Source: Streptomyces sp. MA5143a
GTDB lineage: Bacteria > Actinomycetota > Actinomycetes > Streptomycetales > Streptomycetaceae
DNA: 64,000 nt
Direction of reading: 5' to 3'
Assembly (NCBI RefSeq): GCF_900290235.1
Contig: NZ_OLMK01000046.1
Span: forward strand, 94,610-158,609
Position 1 is the first letter of the stretch. Each line of letters opens with the position of its first letter. The notes beneath the pieces were generated by a model. It saw nothing but the letters and a program-made list of their open reading frames with translations. It was not told where the DNA came from and did no database searches. Below are positions 1 through 8,552 of this stretch, piece by piece. Both the position numbers and the translations under genes were made by a program.

Positions 1-2
1 GG

Positions 3-1406
3 GACGGCGGGTACGTGGAGCTGCCGAGCCGTCCGAACGGCACGGTGGTCCAGCGGCTGCGCAAGGGCACCTACCACCTGGAGAGCCAGGTCTTCGCCGA
101 GGACAACGAGCTGGGCTTCTTCGTGCAGCCGGTGCTGGCGGTGACCAAGGACCTCAAGGTCACCCTCGACTCCCGCAAGGCGAAGCCACTCGCCGTGAAG
201 GCCCCGGACAAGGCCGCGAAGCTCGTCACCTCCGCCGTCAGCTACTACGACGAGGCCCTGGGCTCGGGCAACTCGTGGTTCACCGCCGGCGTGCCGCCGG
301 TCCGCACCGCCGCCCTCGGCCCGGCGTCCCCGACGCTGCGGGCCCAGTACAACGGCGTGTGGAAGAGGCCGGGCACGGCCGGCAAGAACGTCGACTACCG
401 GCTCGCCTTCACCCGCAAGGGCAGCTTCTTCACCGGCCTCAGCCGCACCGTCACCCGGGCCGAGGTCGCCGAGGTGAAGCTCGGCTTCGGCGCCTCCGTG
501 ACCGGGGCCAAGGGCCGCGTCCACATCCGGCCGCTGGACGAGCTCGACAACGGCATGCCCGTCCAGGAACCGCAGCAGCAGAAGCTGCCGCTGTCCACCA
601 CGCACTACCTCAGCACCGCCGGAGTGCGCTGGTCCTGGACGGCCACGCAACTCGACGCGCGGAGCGAGGCGCGCATGATCTACCGGAAGGAACGGGTCAC
701 CTACAAGCCGGGCTCCAGCCAGACGCTGAAGTTCAACACCGCGGTGGTCGGCCCCGATCTCCCGCCCGGTGGACTCGACGGTCAGGGCGCCGAGCGGACC
801 GGCGACACCATCAGCGCGATGATCCCGCTGTTCACCGACAGCGGCGGCAACCCCGGGTTCTCGGCCGTCACAAGCGGCGTCGCCCGGCTGGAGTCCGGCG
901 GCCGGATCCTCGGCGAGGGCCGGGCCACGGACATGCTGACCGCCGAGGTTCCCGCCGCGTCCGCCGCGTACCGTCTGACGGTCGAGGCGAAGCGCTCCAC
1001 CGCGGACACCTCCACCAGCACCAAGGTCGCCGGGGTGTGGACGTTCACCTCGGCGCGGCCGGCCCCGAACCGTACGGTGGCGCTGCCGCTGTCGGCGGTG
1101 CGTTTCACGCCGAAGCTGAGCCTGAGCGGGACCGCCCCCGCGGGCGGCACCCTCACGGTGCCGCTGAAGGTGAGAGGCGCGGCCGCCGCGGCCGGGCAGG
1201 TCGCCGCGCTCACCGTGAAGGTCTCGTTCGACGGGGGAAGGACCTGGCAGGCGCTGGTTGTGAAGACCGACGCGAAGGGGGCGCGCTCGGTCAGCGTGAA
1301 GCACCCGGCGAGCGCCAAGGCCGTGTCCTTCCTGGTGGATCTGAAGGACAAGAACGGCAACACCGTGCGCCAGACGATCACCGACGCCTACCGACTCGCC
1401 AAGTGA
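3..1406 (+). CDS. Subtilisin-like (S8) secreted peptidase, C-terminal part only
   Basis: The reading frame is open from the left edge of the window (no stop from base 3), so the true start lies outside and about 467 C-terminal residues are visible. The fragment is rich in beta-type sequence, with Ig-like or pre-peptidase-like stretches (for example GTLTVPLKVRG and ALTVKVSFDGGRTW near the end), and it has no Ser/His/Asp protease core. Large Streptomyces S8 peptidases of about 1,100 residues carry such non-catalytic C-terminal regions, which is the basis for the call; the catalytic domain itself is not in view. The protein is presumably secreted. It ends in LAK and a TGA stop that sits inside a 22-bp tandem repeat. 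Another multidomain secreted enzyme with a similar tail cannot be excluded. Confidence 0.6.
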   Translation, partial: DGGYVELPSRPNGTVVQRLRKGTYHLESQVFAEDNELGFFVQPVLAVTKDLKVTLDSRKAKPLAVKAPDKAAKLVTSAVSYYDEALGSGNSWFTAGVPPVRTAALGPASPTLRAQYNGVWKRPGTAGKNVDYRLAFTRKGSFFTGLSRTVTRAEVAEVKLGFGASVTGAKGRVHIRPLDELDNGMPVQEPQQQKLPLSTTHYLSTAGVRWSWTATQLDARSEARMIYRKERVTYKPGSSQTLKFNTAVVGPDLPPGGLDGQGAERTGDTISAMIPLFTDSGGNPGFSAVTSGVARLESGGRILGEGRATDMLTAEVPAASAAYRLTVEAKRSTADTSTSTKVAGVWTFTSARPAPNRTVALPLSAVRFTPKLSLSGTAPAGGTLTVPLKVRGAAAAAGQVAALTVKVSFDGGRTWQALVVKTDAKGARSVSVKHPASAKAVSFLVDLKDKNGNTVRQTITDAYRLAK

Positions 1407-1460
1407 GGTGACTCGGCTCGCCAAGTGAGGTGACTCGGCTCGCCAAGTGAGGTGACTCGA
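1395..1460. repeat. Three tandem copies of a 22-bp unit across the protease stop codon
   Basis: The unit ctcgccaagtgaggtgactc plus two more bases occurs at 1395-1416, 1417-1438 and 1439-1460; the third copy differs only at its last base. The first copy contains the last codons and the TGA of the upstream gene, so the end of the gene has in effect been copied twice downstream. A partial fourth match (gcgaggtgac) follows. Confidence 0.9.
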
Positions 1461-1557
1461 GCGAGGTGACGCAGGGGGCGGCGACCGACGCCCCGACACC
1501 GCCACCCGTTCCGGCCCGGTTCCCGCACCTCGGGGGCCGGGCCGGACCCGTCGGCGG

Positions 1558-2007
1558 CTACGCCGACGCGTGCTCCAGACGGTCCTTCAGATGCATCTCG
1601 TTGCGCGGCAGCTCCTTGCGGATCTGGGGCCGTACGACGAGGGGGACGAGTACCTTGCCGATGCCCCGGCCGTCGAAGTCGACCTCGACGGTGACCCGGG
1701 AGCGGCGGCCCTGGTCGAGCGGGGTGATCTCCCCGTGCACATGGGTGCGGACGGGGCCGTCGATGCCCTCCAGGCTCCAGGCGCGCGGCGGCTCGTACTC
1801 GGTGAACCGCATGGTCATCGGAATGTTCCGGCGGCCGAAGTGCCGGGTGACGCGCACCCGGGAGCCGACACCGACGGGGCCGGCGTCCAGCGGCTCGCTC
1901 GCGACCGCGCTCTCCTGCCACTCGGGCAGATGGGAGAGGTCGCTGACATACGCCCAGACGTCCTCCGGGCGGCAGTCGATGTCGATCGATTCACGGAAGT
2001 CGGACAT
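1558..2007 (-). CDS. SRPBCC / polyketide cyclase-like lipid-binding family protein
   Basis: A 149-residue protein. The ATG at 2007 is chosen because a purine-rich ribosome site (aaaggggg) lies just upstream and the longer open frame before it has non-coding composition. It starts with the typical SRPBCC pattern, an N-terminal strand (ESIDIDCRPEDVWAYVSD) and then DLSHLPEW, followed by alternating strands and a long C-terminal helix ending in HLKDRLEHASA. Members of this START-like fold bind hydrophobic ligands or act as cyclases; the ligand here cannot be told. It lies downstream of cdsA on the same strand but is separated from it by a strong terminator hairpin at 2096-2132, so it is probably transcribed alone. 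Confidence 0.8.
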   Translation of the reverse strand: MSDFRESIDIDCRPEDVWAYVSDLSHLPEWQESAVASEPLDAGPVGVGSRVRVTRHFGRRNIPMTMRFTEYEPPRAWSLEGIDGPVRTHVHGEITPLDQGRRSRVTVEVDFDGRGIGKVLVPLVVRPQIRKELPRNEMHLKDRLEHASA

Positions 2008-2095
2008 GTTGCCCGCCCCCTTTCGGCGTGATCCCTCTGAGGAAATCGTCCCACTCGACCACGGCCAGGGCCACGGCTCGCGGCCGAGTACGGCG

Positions 2096-2132
2096 GCGGG
2101 CCCCCGCCCTGTCGTCCAGGGCGGGGGCCCGC
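2096..2132 (-). terminator. Strong hairpin terminator after cdsA
   Basis: A perfect 15-bp inverted repeat (2096-2110 with 2118-2132) closes a 7-base loop. It lies 31 bases beyond the cdsA stop and upstream of the SRPBCC gene. No long U run follows, as is common for Streptomyces terminators. Confidence 0.75.
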
Positions 2133-2162
2133 GTGACACCGCGTACCCGTGGGGTGTTCCGG

Positions 2163-3290
2163 TCAGCCGGAGCCCACGAACAGCACCAGCAGCAGCCAGA
2201 CCACCGGGGCGGTCGGCAGCAGCGAGTCCAGCCGGTCCATGATCCCGCCGTGGCCCGGCAGCAGCGTGCCCATGTCCTTGATGCCGAGGTCCCGCTTGAT
2301 CATCGACTCGCCGAGGTCACCGAGGGTGGCGCTGGCGGCGACCGCGAGGCCCAGGAGCAGGCCCTGCCACCAGGTGCCGCCGTCGATGACGAACTGCATG
2401 AGCAGCGCGCCCGCGACCATGGCGAAGGCGACCGCGCCGAGCAGTCCCTCACGGGTCTTGCCGGGGCTGATGCGGGGGGCGAGCTTGTGCTTGCCGAAGC
2501 GCCAGCCGACGGCGTACGCGCCCGTGTCGCTGACCACGGTCAGCACCAGGAACGTGAGGACCCGCTGCGGTCCGTCGTCCGCGGTGAGCATCAGCGCGAC
2601 GAACGTGGCGAGGAACGGCACGTAGAACGCGGCGAAGACACCTGCCGTGACGTCCTTCAGATAGTTCCCCGGCGGTTCCGTCATCCGCCACACGAGGACG
2701 GCGAGCGCGGTCAGCGCCGTGGCCACCCACGCGCCCTCCGGCCCGCGCACATACCCGGCGACGACCATGGCGGCACCGCCGAGCGCGAGCGGCACGAGCG
2801 GCGCCTTGATGCCCTTGCGTTCCTGCAGGCGCGAGGTGAGCTCCCACAGGCCGACCACGACGGCGACCGCTATCACGCCGACGAAGACGGCCTTGACGAT
2901 GAACAGCGACGCGACGATGACCACGCCGAGCCCGACACCGACCCCTATGGCGGCGCTCAGGTCACGGCCCGCACTCTTCTTCTGCGGGGCGGGCTGAGGG
3001 GCGTCGGGCATGGGCTCCGGCTTCTGCGGCGCCTCCCCATGGGGGTGCGCCGACGAGGTCTCGTCACGGAACAGGGGACCGGTCTGCCGAGCCGCCCCCC
3101 GGTCGTCGTCCTGGTTCCCGCCATGCGCGGGTACGTCGGGCACGATGGGCATGGGCTGAGTCTGCATCGGATGCCGGTCCTCAGTCGCATCGTACGGGGG
3201 ACCCGCCGGGGCATGCCCCTGGACAGGTCCCCGGTCGGTCGGCGCCCAGTACCCGGCTTGTGGCGGCGCCCCCCAGGAAGAGTCGTTCAT
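2163..3290 (-). CDS. cdsA: Phosphatidate cytidylyltransferase (CDP-diacylglycerol synthase)
   Basis: A 375-residue integral membrane enzyme that makes CDP-diacylglycerol from phosphatidic acid and CTP, the branch point of phospholipid synthesis. The N-terminal ~130 residues are a Pro/Gln-rich cytosolic extension typical of actinobacteria; several membrane spans follow. The CDP-DG synthase signature is near the C-terminus: SMIKRDLGIKD, then LLPGHGGIMDRLDS. The start ATG at 3288-3290 overlaps the frr stop by one base (TGATG), which implies translational coupling. It is the last gene of the rpsB-tsf-pyrH-frr-cdsA run. Confidence 0.95.
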   Translation of the reverse strand: MNDSSWGAPPQAGYWAPTDRGPVQGHAPAGPPYDATEDRHPMQTQPMPIVPDVPAHGGNQDDDRGAARQTGPLFRDETSSAHPHGEAPQKPEPMPDAPQPAPQKKSAGRDLSAAIGVGVGLGVVIVASLFIVKAVFVGVIAVAVVVGLWELTSRLQERKGIKAPLVPLALGGAAMVVAGYVRGPEGAWVATALTALAVLVWRMTEPPGNYLKDVTAGVFAAFYVPFLATFVALMLTADDGPQRVLTFLVLTVVSDTGAYAVGWRFGKHKLAPRISPGKTREGLLGAVAFAMVAGALLMQFVIDGGTWWQGLLLGLAVAASATLGDLGESMIKRDLGIKDMGTLLPGHGGIMDRLDSLLPTAPVVWLLLVLFVGSG

Positions 3291-3847
3291 CAGACCTCGA
3301 GGAGCTCGGCTTCCTTGTGCTTGAGCAGCTCGTCCACCTGGGCGACGTACTTCGCGGTGGTGTCGTCGAGCTCCTTCTCCGCACGACGGCCCTCGTCCTC
3401 GCCGACCTCGCCGTCCTTGACGAGCTTGTCGATCGCGTCCTTGGCCTTGCGGCGGACCGAGCGGATGGACACCTTGGAGTCCTCCGCCTTGCTCTTGGCG
3501 ACCTTGATGTAGTCGCGGCGGCGCTCCTCGGTGAGCTCGGGGAACACCACACGGATGATGTTGCCGTCGTTGCTCGGGTTGACGCCCAGGTCCGAGTCGC
3601 GGATCGCCTGCTCGATGTTGCGCAGCGCGGTCTTGTCGAACGGGGTCACCACGGCCATGCGCGGCTCCGGCACGGAGAACGAAGCCAGCTGGTTGATCGG
3701 CGTCAGCGCGCCGTAGTAGTCGGCCACGATCTTGTTGAACATCGCGGGGTGCGCACGACCGGTACGGATCGCGGCGAAGTCGTCCTTGGCGACGACGACG
3801 GCCTTCTCCATCTTCTCCTCGGCCTCGAGGAGGGTCTCTTCGATCAC
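3290..3847 (-). CDS. frr: Ribosome recycling factor
   Basis: A 185-residue RRF that, with EF-G, splits the post-termination ribosome. The sequence matches the family from end to end: IRTGRAHPAMFNKI and YYGALTPINQLAS in the head, a central VRRKAKDAIDKL helix, and a C-terminal coiled helix. Two adjacent GTG codons (3850 and 3847) are possible starts; 3847 is chosen because the spacing to the caggag ribosome site is better and the product then has the usual length of 185. It is in the conserved order pyrH-frr-cdsA. Confidence 0.96.
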   Translation of the reverse strand: MIEETLLEAEEKMEKAVVVAKDDFAAIRTGRAHPAMFNKIVADYYGALTPINQLASFSVPEPRMAVVTPFDKTALRNIEQAIRDSDLGVNPSNDGNIIRVVFPELTEERRRDYIKVAKSKAEDSKVSIRSVRRKAKDAIDKLVKDGEVGEDEGRRAEKELDDTTAKYVAQVDELLKHKEAELLEV

Positions 3848-4002
3848 CACTTGCTCCTGCGTGTCTTGAGTAGGCCCGGCTGCTGTACTTGGTCACGTCG
3901 GCGGCCGGCTGCGTCGCGTCTTGTTCCTGCACGGTTCCCGACCGGTAGGACATTGTCCATCCCCCGGTCAGGCTCCGTCCCCCGGGCAGGGGAAGGACCC
4001 GG

Positions 4003-4761
4003 TCAGGCCCGGCTTCCCTGATCACCCACGAGAGTGCCGATCTTCTCACCCTTGACGGCCCGCGCGATATTGCCCTCCTTGAGAAGCTCGAACACGAGGA
4101 TCGGGAGCTTGTTGTCGCGGCAGAGCGTGATGGCGGTGGCGTCCGCGACCTTGAGTTCGCGGGTGATGACCTCGCCGTAGCCGAGGGAGTCGAACTTGAC
4201 CGCGTCCGGGTTGGTCTTGGGGTCGGAGTCGTAGACCCCGTCCACGCCGTTCTTGCCCATCAGCAGTGCCTGGGCGTCGATCTCCAGGGCTCGCTGGGCG
4301 GCGGTGGTGTCGGTGGAGAAGTACGGCATGCCCATTCCGGCGCCGAAGATGACCACGCGGCCCTTCTCCAGGTGGCGCACGGCGCGCAGCGGGATGTACG
4401 GCTCGGCGACCTGGCCCATGGTGATGGCGGTCTGGACCCGGCTGTCGATGCCCTCCTTCTCCAGGAAGTCCTGGAGGGCGAGGCAGTTCATGACCGTGCC
4501 GAGCATGCCCATGTAGTCGGACCGGGCACGGTCCATGCCGCGCTGCTGGAGTTCGGCGCCGCGGAAGAAGTTGCCGCCGCCGATGACGACCGCGATCTCC
4601 GCGCCGTCACGGACGACGGCCGCGATCTCCCGGGCGATGGCGTGCACCACGTCCGGGTCGACGCCGAGGCCACCGCCCCCGGAGAACGCCTCTCCGGACA
4701 GCTTCAGCAGAAACCGGCCGTGTACCTGGCCGTCGTCGCTCTTCTCGGGCTTGGTGGTCAT
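4003..4761 (-). CDS. pyrH: UMP kinase
   Basis: A 252-residue amino-acid-kinase-fold enzyme that phosphorylates UMP to UDP with ATP in pyrimidine nucleotide synthesis. The nucleotide-binding start GRFLLKLSGEAF, the glycine-rich AVVIGGGNFFRGAE, and DYMGMLGTVMN are all present, and length and sequence fit the bacterial hexameric PyrH. It starts with ATG at 4761 and lies 155 bases upstream of frr. A nested hairpin at 4800-4847 separates it from tsf, so it may have its own promoter. Confidence 0.97.
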   Translation of the reverse strand: MTTKPEKSDDGQVHGRFLLKLSGEAFSGGGGLGVDPDVVHAIAREIAAVVRDGAEIAVVIGGGNFFRGAELQQRGMDRARSDYMGMLGTVMNCLALQDFLEKEGIDSRVQTAITMGQVAEPYIPLRAVRHLEKGRVVIFGAGMGMPYFSTDTTAAQRALEIDAQALLMGKNGVDGVYDSDPKTNPDAVKFDSLGYGEVITRELKVADATAITLCRDNKLPILVFELLKEGNIARAVKGEKIGTLVGDQGSRA

Positions 4762-4799
4762 GGAGATCTCGCCTCTTTACGTGTCGCACATACGAAGAA

Positions 4800-4847
4800 G
4801 GCCATTGCCGGTGGGGTGATGTTCGCATCCCATGCGCGGCAATGGCC
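4800..4847 (-). terminator. Nested hairpin between tsf and pyrH
   Basis: A perfect 11-bp inverted repeat (4800-4810 with 4837-4847) encloses a second small dyad (cgcatcccatgcg). Read in the direction of tsf transcription it is followed by a short pyrimidine-rich stretch (ttcttcg). It is a likely terminator or attenuator of the rpsB-tsf transcript. Confidence 0.65.
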
Positions 4848-4951
4848 TCCTCGTCAGATCTGCTGTCGTCCGTCACACGCGCGCGTGCGACGGCGTACGC
4901 GAACGACTGCCTCCGACCCTATCGGGACCGGACGTCCGTCGCGGTACGGAC

Positions 4952-5788
4952 TCAGATGCCGACCTTGATGCGCGTGAAGCGCTTCAGGGTGACACCGGCC
5001 TCGTCCAGGACCTTCTGGACGGACTTCTTGTTGTCGAGCGCGTACGGCTGACCGAGCAGCGTGGCGTCCTTGAAGAAGCCGTTGAGGCGACCCTCGACGA
5101 TCTTCGGCAGGGCGGCCTCGGGCTTGCCCTCGGCGCGGGTGGTCTCCTCGGCGACGCGGCGCTCGGACTCGACGACCTCGGCCGGCACGTCCTCCTTGGA
5201 GAGGTACTTCGGCGCGAAGGCGGCGATGTGCTGGGCGACACCCTTGGCCAGGTCGGCGTCGGCCTTGTCCAGCTCGACCAGGACACCGATCTGCGGGGGC
5301 AGGTCGGGCATGGTGCGGTGCATGTAGGCGTAGACGAAACCGTCGGCGAACTGCGCGAAGCGGTCCAGGACGATCTTCTCGCCGAGGTTGGCGTTGGCCT
5401 CGTCCACGAAAGCCTGGACGGTCTTTCCGGCCTCGATCTCGGAGGCGAGCAGGGCGTCGAGGTCGGCGGGGGAGGTCGCGGCGACGTGCGCGGCGATCGC
5501 GTTGGCGGCGGCCTGGAACTTGTCACCCTTGGCGACGAAGTCCGTCTCGCACTTCAGCTCGACGAGGACACCGGAGGTGTTGTCGTCGGCGATGAGGGAG
5601 ACCACGGCGCCGTTCTCGGCGGAGCGGCCCTCGCGCTTGGCGACGCCCTTCTGGCCCTTGATGCGGAGCGCCTCGACAGCCTTGTCGACGTCGCCCTCGG
5701 CCTCGTCCAGCGCCTTCTTGCAGTCCATCATGCCGGCGCCGGTGAGCTCGCGGAGCTTCTTGACGTCGGCGGCGGTGTAGTTCGCCAT
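4952..5788 (-). CDS. tsf: Translation elongation factor Ts
   Basis: A 278-residue EF-Ts, the guanine nucleotide exchange factor for EF-Tu. The N-terminal UBA-like module (LRELTGAGMMDCKKALDEA) and the TDFVAKGDKFQ motif of the core domain are clear. It follows rpsB on the same strand, with a hairpin in the 180-base gap that probably attenuates read-through from the ribosomal protein gene, a common arrangement. Confidence 0.97.
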   Translation of the reverse strand: MANYTAADVKKLRELTGAGMMDCKKALDEAEGDVDKAVEALRIKGQKGVAKREGRSAENGAVVSLIADDNTSGVLVELKCETDFVAKGDKFQAAANAIAAHVAATSPADLDALLASEIEAGKTVQAFVDEANANLGEKIVLDRFAQFADGFVYAYMHRTMPDLPPQIGVLVELDKADADLAKGVAQHIAAFAPKYLSKEDVPAEVVESERRVAEETTRAEGKPEAALPKIVEGRLNGFFKDATLLGQPYALDNKKSVQKVLDEAGVTLKRFTRIKVGI

Positions 5789-5908
5789 GAGTCTGTGAGT
5801 CTTTCTCGAAGTCTGGGAGATCGGAGATCCGCGCGGTCGGGGGTCCGCATCGGGATGTCGGTACCCATCCAGATGGAGTTCTCCGACACGGCGCTGACCT
5901 ACGGGTGA

Positions 5909-5945
5909 ACGGCGGGAGCGGAGTTCATGTCACCGCTCCCGCCGT
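5909..5945 (-). terminator. Hairpin (attenuator or terminator) between rpsB and tsf
   Basis: A perfect 13-bp inverted repeat, acggcgggagcgg at 5909-5921 with its complement at 5933-5945 and an 11-base loop, starts 24 bases past the rpsB stop. A partial terminator here would let tsf be made at a lower level than S2. Confidence 0.7.
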
Positions 5946-5968
5946 CAACACGACGGATGCTGACCGGG

Positions 5969-6862
5969 TCAGGCCTGCTCGGCCTCGGCGGCCGGGGCCT
6001 CGGCAGCGGCCTCAGCGGGAGCCTCGGCAGCGGCCTCAGCGGGGGCCTCAGCCGGAGCCTCGGCGGCGGCCGGGGCCTCCTCCGCCTTCTTCTCGCCCTC
6101 GAGCAGGTCGCGCTCCCACTCGGCGAGGGGCTCGCCCGCGGCCTTCTCGCCCTTCTCACCGGTGGCGACGCGCGAGCGGGAGATGAGTCCCTCGGCGACG
6201 GCGTCGGCGATCACACGGGTGAGCAGGGTGACGGAGCGGATCGCGTCGTCGTTGCCCGGGATCTTGTAGTCGACCTCGTCGGGGTCGCAGTTGGTGTCGA
6301 GGATGGCGACGACCGGGATGTTGAGCTTCCGGGCCTCGCCGACCGCGATGTGCTCCTTCTTGGTGTCCACGATCCAGACGGCGCTGGGCACCTTCTGCAT
6401 CTCGCGGATACCACCGAGGGTCTTCTCCAGCTTGGCCTTCTCACGCGAGAGGACCAGGAGCTCCTTCTTGGTCAGACCCGACGACGCGACGTCCTCGAAG
6501 TCGATCTGCTCGAGCTCCTTGAGGCGCTGCAGACGCTTGTAGACGGTCGAGAAGTTGGTGAGCATGCCGCCCAGCCAGCGCTGGTTGACGTAGGGCATGC
6601 CGACGCGGGTGGCCTGCTCGGCGATGGCCTCCTGCGCCTGCTTCTTCGTGCCGACGAACATGACCGTGCCGCCGTGGGCGACGGTCTCCTTGACGAACTC
6701 GTAGGCGCGGTCGATGTACGACAGCGACTGGAGCAGGTCGATGATGTAGATGCCGTTGCGCTCGGTGAAGATGAAGCGCTTCATCTTCGGGTTCCAGCGA
6801 CGGGTCTGGTGACCGAAGTGGACGCCGCTCTCCAGCAGCTCCCGCATCGTGACGACGGCCAT
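5969..6862 (-). CDS. rpsB: 30S ribosomal protein S2
   Basis: A 297-residue S2. The start ATG at 6862 has an aaggag site nine bases upstream and gives the canonical MAVVTMRELLESGVHFGHQ. Core S2 motifs (RRWNPKMKRFIF, YVNQRWLGGMLTNF, DTNCDPDEVDY) are intact. The C-terminal ~50 residues are an Ala/Glu/Pro repeat (PAEAPAEAAAEAPAEA type), encoded by near-identical 24-bp units around 5995-6065, an extension usual in Streptomyces S2. It heads the block rpsB-tsf-pyrH-frr-cdsA. Confidence 0.97.
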   Translation of the reverse strand: MAVVTMRELLESGVHFGHQTRRWNPKMKRFIFTERNGIYIIDLLQSLSYIDRAYEFVKETVAHGGTVMFVGTKKQAQEAIAEQATRVGMPYVNQRWLGGMLTNFSTVYKRLQRLKELEQIDFEDVASSGLTKKELLVLSREKAKLEKTLGGIREMQKVPSAVWIVDTKKEHIAVGEARKLNIPVVAILDTNCDPDEVDYKIPGNDDAIRSVTLLTRVIADAVAEGLISRSRVATGEKGEKAAGEPLAEWERDLLEGEKKAEEAPAAAEAPAEAPAEAAAEAPAEAAAEAPAAEAEQA

Positions 6863-7134
6863 GGCCGTTCTCCTTGGTTTTTCTCGGTTGTGCCGCGAAC
6901 ACCGGACGGCATTCGCGCCTGACGCCCGCGATGCGCCGTTGCCGCTAAGGACCGAGGGGCGCTGATACGGACCGCTGAGGGCCACGTACCGGGGCGTGCG
7001 AAGTCGACCCGGTGACCCGGATCGCCTTCAGAAGTGTACGGGACCCGCGAGGCGCCGGGTGACGCCGATGTCCACAACCGGCCAGTACTCCACAGTTCCC
7101 GGCCACGTTCGCTCCACCGGGCGACGCTTCGGGC

Positions 7135-8073
7135 ATGTCCTACGAACGAATCGACCGAGAAACCCACCGGGAGCGTCCGAGCCGGGAGGGGTGGTCCGGG
7201 TGGCTCAGGTGGACGAGGCGGCTTGCCTGGGCGGGCTGGCTGCTTGTGTGGCCAAGATGGCCAAGGTGGCCGCAGTGGCCAAAGCGGCCGGAGTGGCCAT
7301 CACCGCCGGACAAGTACTCACGGCCGGGCGGGTCGGTACGGCCACCTCGGCGGGGAGGGTCGGACCGGACGGGACGGGCAAGCAAGTCCGCGCCTGCGGG
7401 GAGGTCGGCACCGACCGGGAGGTCCATGCCAACGATGAGGTCGGCCCTGTCGCGGGGGTCGGGCCGGTCGCGGGGGTCGGGCCGGTCGCGGGGGTCGGGC
7501 CGGTCGGCGGTGTCGGCGGGGCTGTTGGCCGTGCTCATGGCCATGACGTGGACGTCGGCGCCGCACGCGGCTCCGGGCGTGCCGGACCCACCAGGTGGGT
7601 CGACCGGGGTGGACGCGGTCGACCCGGTCCCGGCGATCGGCCGGGCATGGCCCGTGGGTCTGCGGCCCCTGGTGGTACGGGCGTGGGAGCCCCCACCGAC
7701 CACCTACGCCCGCGGCCACCGAGGCGTCGACCTGGCGGCCCCCGCCGGCTCGCCCGTCCGGGCCGTCGCCCCGGGTGTGGTGTCCTTCGCGGGCCGAGTG
7801 GCAGGCCGAGGGGTCGTCTCGGTCGAGCTGAAGAACACGGGCGACCCTCCACTCCGAACCACCTATCAACCGGTCCGGGCATCCGTACGAAAGGGCGCCG
7901 AGGTGGCCCCGGGAGACACCCTCGGCACTCTGGAAGCCTCCCCCTCCCACTGCCCCACGGCCTGCCTCCACTGGGGCCTCCGCAGAGCCGACACGTACCT
8001 GAACCCCTTGTCTCTGCTCCCACCCTGGCTACTCCGCAGAGGCCCGTCCCGCCTTCTCCCGGTACCGGCGTGA
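7135..8073 (+). CDS. M23 (LytM-like) metallopeptidase-fold protein, probably degenerate
   Basis: A 312-residue frame, divergent from rpsB. A hydrophobic signal-like segment (GLLAVLMAMTWTSAPHA) sits around residues 128-145 and a LytM domain fills the rest. The first zinc motif is present (GHRGVDLAAPAG, HxxxD). The second motif reads CLHWGLRR, so the first His of the usual HxH is Cys, and the usual Tyr-x-His stretch reads TTYQPV; both catalytic histidines look lost. It is probably a cell-wall-binding or regulator protein rather than an active hydrolase. The first ~95 residues are Trp/Pro- and Arg-rich, so the real start may be the ATG at 7426 or 7435, just before the signal sequence. Confidence 0.7.
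   Translation: MSYERIDRETHRERPSREGWSGWLRWTRRLAWAGWLLVWPRWPRWPQWPKRPEWPSPPDKYSRPGGSVRPPRRGGSDRTGRASKSAPAGRSAPTGRSMPTMRSALSRGSGRSRGSGRSRGSGRSAVSAGLLAVLMAMTWTSAPHAAPGVPDPPGGSTGVDAVDPVPAIGRAWPVGLRPLVVRAWEPPPTTYARGHRGVDLAAPAGSPVRAVAPGVVSFAGRVAGRGVVSVELKNTGDPPLRTTYQPVRASVRKGAEVAPGDTLGTLEASPSHCPTACLHWGLRRADTYLNPLSLLPPWLLRRGPSRLLPVPA
7451..7504. repeat. Three exact tandem copies of an 18-bp unit
   Basis: cgcgggggtcgggccggt is repeated exactly at 7451-7468, 7469-7486 and 7487-7504. In the M23 gene frame it encodes SRGSGR three times, just before the signal-like segment. A looser array with ggccaa/tggcc periodicity lies upstream at about 7249-7300. Confidence 0.9.
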
Positions 8074-8552
8074 CGGCCCCGCCGCTTCCGGCGCCCCAGC
8101 GCGGGCCAGGACGACCAACGCAAGCCCCGCACGGCTGCCGACGCGCGGCCGGGTCGACGCCGAGGAGGGACCCACTGACCAGCCACACCGGGGTGCCGTG
8201 GGGGCGGATCCCGCCAAGCCGGCCAGGCGGCGGCGCTGCCGGGCGTGGCTGCCAGGCCCGATGGCGCAGTTACCGGTTGGCGCAGTCAACCGAGCAAGGC
8301 TGTCAGGCGGGCGGCGCTTGTCAGGGCGGGTCCGCCAGGCCAGGCCGGGCCGGGCCGATCAGATCAGTCCCGGCTGGGCCGGACTCGGCCAGCGCATGTC
8401 GTTACCTCCAGGCGGGCAGGGCCGCACGGACGAGGGCCGGCGGCACCAGCCGGCGGACGCTCGCCCTGCCCCGGCTGTCAACGCCCCACCATCGCCGCCC
8501 GGCCGCACAGCGGGGCCGCACCCCGCACCCCGCACCAAGGGCACCGCCGCGG
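8074..8552. other. 479-bp gap between convergent genes, nothing assigned
   Basis: The space lies between the end of the M23 gene and the end of the TetR gene. It is GC-rich, with open frames on both strands but none with convincing codon bias or a recognisable product. No clear hairpin terminator or repeat was found. Confidence 0.5.

Noticed and set aside
2163..4049. cdsA extended upstream through frr to 628 codons
   Set aside because: The true start is the ATG overlapping the frr stop; the upstream part is an off-frame reading of frr.
7451..7504. A CRISPR array
   Set aside because: The three 18-bp units are adjacent with no spacers.
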